The notes below the pieces were generated by a model. The model was not told where the DNA came from. It saw only the letters and a list, made by a program, of their open reading frames with translations, and made no database searches. Source: Candidatus Nitrosocosmicus sp. (GTDB lineage Archaea > Thermoproteota > Nitrososphaeria > Nitrososphaerales > Nitrososphaeraceae). From it: a stretch of DNA of 6,983 nucleotides. How positions within the stretch are numbered: the first letter of the stretch is position 1; every line of letters starts with the position of its first letter. The position numbers and the translations under genes are program-made. Positions 4,623-6,983 of this stretch are shown piece after piece. The stretch covers positions 1-6,983 of the forward strand of contig JAKDMR010000107.1 in assembly GCA_030452275.1 (NCBI GenBank), read 5' to 3'.

Positions 4623-6122
4623 TCAGGAGACAAGGTATTTAGTCTCAAGATAGGTAACAAAATAATCCGGGTTATAGCCCTCATTCATGCTTCGATCAAG
4701 AAGCGCTTTGGGGGCGTAAGTAGATCCAAATTGGTGTATTTTTAATCTTAACCACTCTCTGATGGGATCAAAATTACCCCTCTTGATGTCTTCCTCGTAG
4801 CTTTCCAGATCTTTGTGCATCTTTGAAGCAATGATTGCTGAAACCAAATTTCCCAGAGTGTAAGTTGGGAAATAGCCAAAGAGGCCACTGCTCCAATGTG
4901 TATCTTGAAGCACGCCCTGTGAATCCTTAGATGGCCTCACCCCAAGTAGCTGCTCCATCCTATCGTTCCAGAATTCAGGAATCTCAGATATACAGAGCTC
5001 ATTTCCAAATATTTTCTTCTCTATCTCATATCTTATTGCTATATGTAAATTGTAAGTAACTTCATCAGCGTCAACTCGTATATAATCAGCCTTGACATTA
5101 TTGAAATAAAGGTACAATTCGTCATCTGTAGTTTGGTTTGCGAAATGTACCTGTTTTCTAATCAAGGGAGCTATCAATTGAACAAAAGGTAAACTTCTGC
5201 ACACAACGTTCTCCCAAAACCTTGACTGAGATTCATGGAGTCCAAGTGAGGATCCGCCTTCAATCGGAGTAAAAGCTAATGACTGATCACATTGTAGGTT
5301 ATACAAGGCATGACCGGCTTCATGTATGGTACTAAATATCGACTTTTTGAAATCAATCCCTTCGTATCGAGTAGTTATTCTGATATCGTTGAGACCCATA
5401 GTCTCGGTGAAAGGATGAGTGGATATATCGATTCTGAAACGTTTCATGTCGTATTTTAGGAGAGTCAAAATATCATGATTGAGCTCATCCACTTTATTGA
5501 TATCATACTTTGACTTTGGAAGTTTGTTCTCTTTGCAAAACGGGCTGCTTGAATCTACTAGTTTTTTCAGAATTTTCTGAATACGCGGAGTCAATACACC
5601 AAATACTTTATCCATGTCATCCATAGTGAGGTTTTCTTCGAATGTATCCAAAAGTGCATTATATGGATGTTTTTCGTACCCCCTCTTCTCAGCGATTTGC
5701 TTCTTTATTTCTATCATCTTGCTCAAGTGTGGTTCATATAACTTGAAAGCAGATTTTGCCCTCGCTTCCCTCCATGCCATGTTTCCCCTTATTCTTACCA
5801 GAGATTCTGCTTCAGTCAATTCTTTTGGTATCTTGATCTGCTTGGTTATTTCCCTATCGAGTAATCGTACAATTCCTTTCTCAATGTCACCAAGGCTATC
5901 CAGTTTCTTAGCTGACTCAACAAGACCAATAAAATCTCTATTTAACAGAAGATCCTTTTGCAGCATGTGAAGCTGAGAATCGGCCACTCCTCTTTCTTCT
6001 GTTCCTTCTCTAGGCATATAAGTCTCAAAGTCCCAACCCATAAGAGAAATGGCATGTTTTAGCGACCACATTGGTTTATAAGCATCAATGATTTGATTCA
6101 TGATAGGGTTTTCGCATCTCAC
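4623..6122 (-). CDS. M32 family metallocarboxypeptidase (Taq-type)
   Basis: This is a 499-residue zinc carboxypeptidase that removes amino acids from peptide C-termini. It is cytoplasmic, as no signal peptide is present. All M32 landmarks are there: the zinc motif HEAGH at 267-271 (H267 and H271 ligands, E268 catalytic base), HESQSR at 296-301 giving the third ligand E297, IRVDADEVTYNLHI at 348-361, and the long motif around QDTHW (406-410) and FGYFPTYTLGN (415-425). The N-terminal half is helical, including SLMGWDFETYMPREG (26-40), a conserved family opening. The length matches the usual 490-510. The start is uncertain: GTG 6122 gives 499 residues, with AAAGGT 8 bases upstream as a weak ribosome site; ATG 6101 would remove only seven residues before the conserved region. 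It probably works in peptide turnover. Its upstream neighbour is a decayed winged-helix gene in the same orientation. No lesions are seen over 1500 bases, the main evidence that the sequence itself is accurate. Confidence 0.97.
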   Translation of the reverse strand: MRCENPIMNQIIDAYKPMWSLKHAISLMGWDFETYMPREGTEERGVADSQLHMLQKDLLLNRDFIGLVESAKKLDSLGDIEKGIVRLLDREITKQIKIPKELTEAESLVRIRGNMAWREARAKSAFKLYEPHLSKMIEIKKQIAEKRGYEKHPYNALLDTFEENLTMDDMDKVFGVLTPRIQKILKKLVDSSSPFCKENKLPKSKYDINKVDELNHDILTLLKYDMKRFRIDISTHPFTETMGLNDIRITTRYEGIDFKKSIFSTIHEAGHALYNLQCDQSLAFTPIEGGSSLGLHESQSRFWENVVCRSLPFVQLIAPLIRKQVHFANQTTDDELYLYFNNVKADYIRVDADEVTYNLHIAIRYEIEKKIFGNELCISEIPEFWNDRMEQLLGVRPSKDSQGVLQDTHWSSGLFGYFPTYTLGNLVSAIIASKMHKDLESYEEDIKRGNFDPIREWLRLKIHQFGSTYAPKALLDRSMNEGYNPDYFVTYLETKYLVS

Positions 6123-6183
6123 TTTGTAATACCTTTATGGACTCAATCACATCGGTCAATTAATCCTTGCTAGCAAAGATCGC

Positions 6184-6194
6184 ATTTTAAAAAT
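6184..6194 (-). promoter_or_regulatory. Weak TATA-like element for the carboxypeptidase
   Basis: ATTTTTAAAAT on the minus strand is centred near 6189. This would place a start site near 6163 and a leader of about 40 bases before GTG 6122. It lies inside the decayed winged-helix gene, so it could be a promoter that took over after decay. The match is weak. Confidence 0.25.
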
Positions 6195-6413
6195 CACAGT
6201 AATTGCATTAAAGTGAAAGTGAGAATCATAAGCTTCAGTGGCCGGGACAAGGTTTTTGATTTGATCTGACTAGCATACTTCATAACAAAATTTGTTCACT
6301 TACAGATGTGTTCAATCAGACATTCTATGGCTGCTGTCATTATCGGTAGACTATATTGAGATTTGTTACGGATCTGAGGCGGGTTCGGTTGTACGTAAAA
6401 TAAATTTGACCCT

Positions 6414-6430
6414 AATTTGAAACTCAAATT
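6414..6430. repeat. Short inverted repeat
   Basis: AATTTGA (6414-6420) and TCAAATT (6424-6430) pair around AAC, and AAATTTGA also occurs at 6402-6409. It lies inside the 5' part of the decayed winged-helix frame. It may be an operator or chance. Confidence 0.25.
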
Positions 6431-6540
6431 CAAACTAAGAGCAATTTAGTAGATAAGAATCGACTACATCGCATTTGAGTAGTATGAGTTTTGATGAATT
6501 CAGATCTCCTTAGCTCACAGAAAGACAATTCTGTAACCAT

Positions 6541-6554
6541 AAAGTTTAAATATT
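6541..6554 (+). promoter_or_regulatory. TATA-box promoter without an intact gene
   Basis: TTTAAATA (6545-6552) is identical to the TATA core at 3754. A start site would fall at about 6575, with the first ATG at 6582. That ATG is followed by TTT TAG, so no product results; the frame after the TAG reads NKDELRIQRQHDFSSYQKHH to TAG 6651-6653. It may be the promoter of a small RNA or of another broken gene. Confidence 0.4.
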
Positions 6555-6736
6555 CGTTAATAAATTTCCTGTTCCCTATCCATGTTTTAGAATAAAGATG
6601 AATTAAGGATACAGAGGCAACATGATTTCAGCAGCTATCAGAAGCACCATTAGCGAGTCTGTTAGTTAGTCGCATCTGTTTTGAAGAGATTTAGATTCAT
6701 CTTACGAAAAAATGTAATTAAGGGTTTTTATGGCTG

Positions 6737-6769
6737 TGTAATACTACAATATTTTAGTAAAGTATTACA
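6737..6769. repeat. Hairpin with 9-bp perfect arms
   Basis: TGTAATACT (6737-6745) and AGTATTACA (6761-6769) are perfect inverted arms around a 15-base AT-rich loop. No T-tract follows on either strand, so it is not an obvious terminator. It may be an operator or part of an RNA. Confidence 0.4.
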
Positions 6770-6983
6770 TAGATACATTATCAAAAATCCTCATCATCTA
6801 GTTAGTTTCTTAATCATTTATAAAACTGGACTTGGGTCTACTTTGATGGGCATATATTTTAGTTTTGATGATTTCTGAGTGGATTTTTGATAACAATCCT
6901 TAAATCTTATTGATTCATATCTTTGCTAATATGATAAATTTTTACATACGATTTTACCATAAGGATTTTTGATACAAGTTATA

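Larger units (their letters stand above)
6123..6445 (-). pseudogene. Decayed winged-helix regulator upstream of the carboxypeptidase
   Basis: One minus-strand frame is open from 6445 to TGA 6298-6296, then from 6295 to TGA 6196-6194. Joined, it reads IRNKSQYSLPIMTAAIECL, IEHICK, stop, TNFVMKYASQIKSKTLSRPL, KLMILTFTLMQLL. This resembles the one-domain archaeal winged-helix family (HTH_45-like): R-x-K/R-S opening, first helix, T-x-x-x-M before the second helix, and the recognition stretch S-x-T-L-x-x-x-L-x-L-M. Further on, the same frame gives QGLIDRCD (6169-6146). A neighbouring frame then gives IESIKVLQSE and runs into the start of the carboxypeptidase; these fit the G-L-x-x-x-D and terminal helix that close such domains. 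At least two stops and one frame shift would be needed to break it, and no start codon is visible. The likeness is by eye only. It may once have preceded and controlled, or been co-transcribed with, the carboxypeptidase gene. Confidence 0.45.
6446..6983. other. Non-coding or unrecognised 540 bases at the window end
   Basis: No convincing gene is seen. A plus-strand frame from 6666 (TTG at 6681) to TGA 6876-6878 gives 65 hydrophobic and basic residues. On the minus strand two open pieces in one frame (QRYESIRFKDCYQKSTQKSS, then a KYMPIKVDPSPVL end) cover 6804-6930. The two strands conflict and neither has a promoter at the right distance. A gene remnant running in from beyond 6983 on the minus strand is possible. 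Confidence 0.35.

Noticed and set aside
5614..5970. Plus-strand 118-codon frame inside the carboxypeptidase
   Set aside because: It is antisense to a clearly conserved M32 gene and has no promoter or recognisable motif.
6194..6283. Minus-strand 29-codon ATG frame before the carboxypeptidase (MKYASQIKSKTL...), possible leader peptide
   Set aside because: It is in the same frame as the upstream open segment and fits better as the second half of the decayed winged-helix domain.
6681..6878. Plus-strand 65-codon frame starting with TTG
   Set aside because: No promoter, ribosome site or family is seen. An opposing minus-strand frame is about as protein-like, and the hairpin at 6737 lies within it.

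Overview
The window looks like an AT-rich (roughly one third G+C), sparsely coding stretch of an ammonia-oxidising archaeon of the class Nitrososphaeria, with a Nitrosocosmicus/Nitrososphaera-like flavour. This is inference. The reasons are archaeal TATA boxes about 25-27 bases before start codons (leaderless mRNAs), T-tract terminators, small exported proteins with acidic Asn/Gln-rich tails, a one-domain winged-helix protein of the type very common in these genomes, a sialidase/Asp-box-like exported protein, and an M32 metallocarboxypeptidase. No rRNA, tRNA, CRISPR array or intact insertion sequence was seen.

Only three genes look intact. They are a small acidic exported protein (1761-2129, +), a winged-helix DNA-binding protein (2180-2473, +) and a full-length M32 carboxypeptidase (4623-6122, -). 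The first two are 50 bases apart, yet a T-tract and a new TATA-like box lie between them, so they are probably separate transcripts. The carboxypeptidase faces the plus-strand genes and meets them in a 195-base convergent gap with T-tracts for both directions.

Much of the rest is damaged coding sequence. Five broken reading frames can be rebuilt by eye: an exported protein on the minus strand (188-626), an unknown frame with one TAG (2524-2763), an exported protein with a lost start and two frame breaks (2821-3310), a sialidase-like exported protein with a start-proximal frame break and one TAA (3784-4427), and a winged-helix regulator just upstream of the carboxypeptidase (about 6123-6445, minus). 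Two of them (2821 and 3784) keep recognisable promoters, and two keep a plus-strand T-tract soon after their last stop. The 1500-base carboxypeptidase frame is flawless, which argues against general sequencing error and for real gene decay.

Layout: 1-640 broken exported-protein gene; 640-1760 about 1.1 kb with only weak open stretches; 1761-2473 two intact small genes; 2474-4427 three broken genes with a gene-poor 3.34-3.78 kb spacer carrying hairpins; 4428-6122 carboxypeptidase and its terminators; 6123-6445 winged-helix remnant; 6446-6983 no convincing gene, one good TATA box followed by an immediately stopped ATG, and a 9-bp-arm hairpin. I did not find a convincing new multi-gene system. 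The notable content is the cluster of decaying exported-protein and regulator genes.
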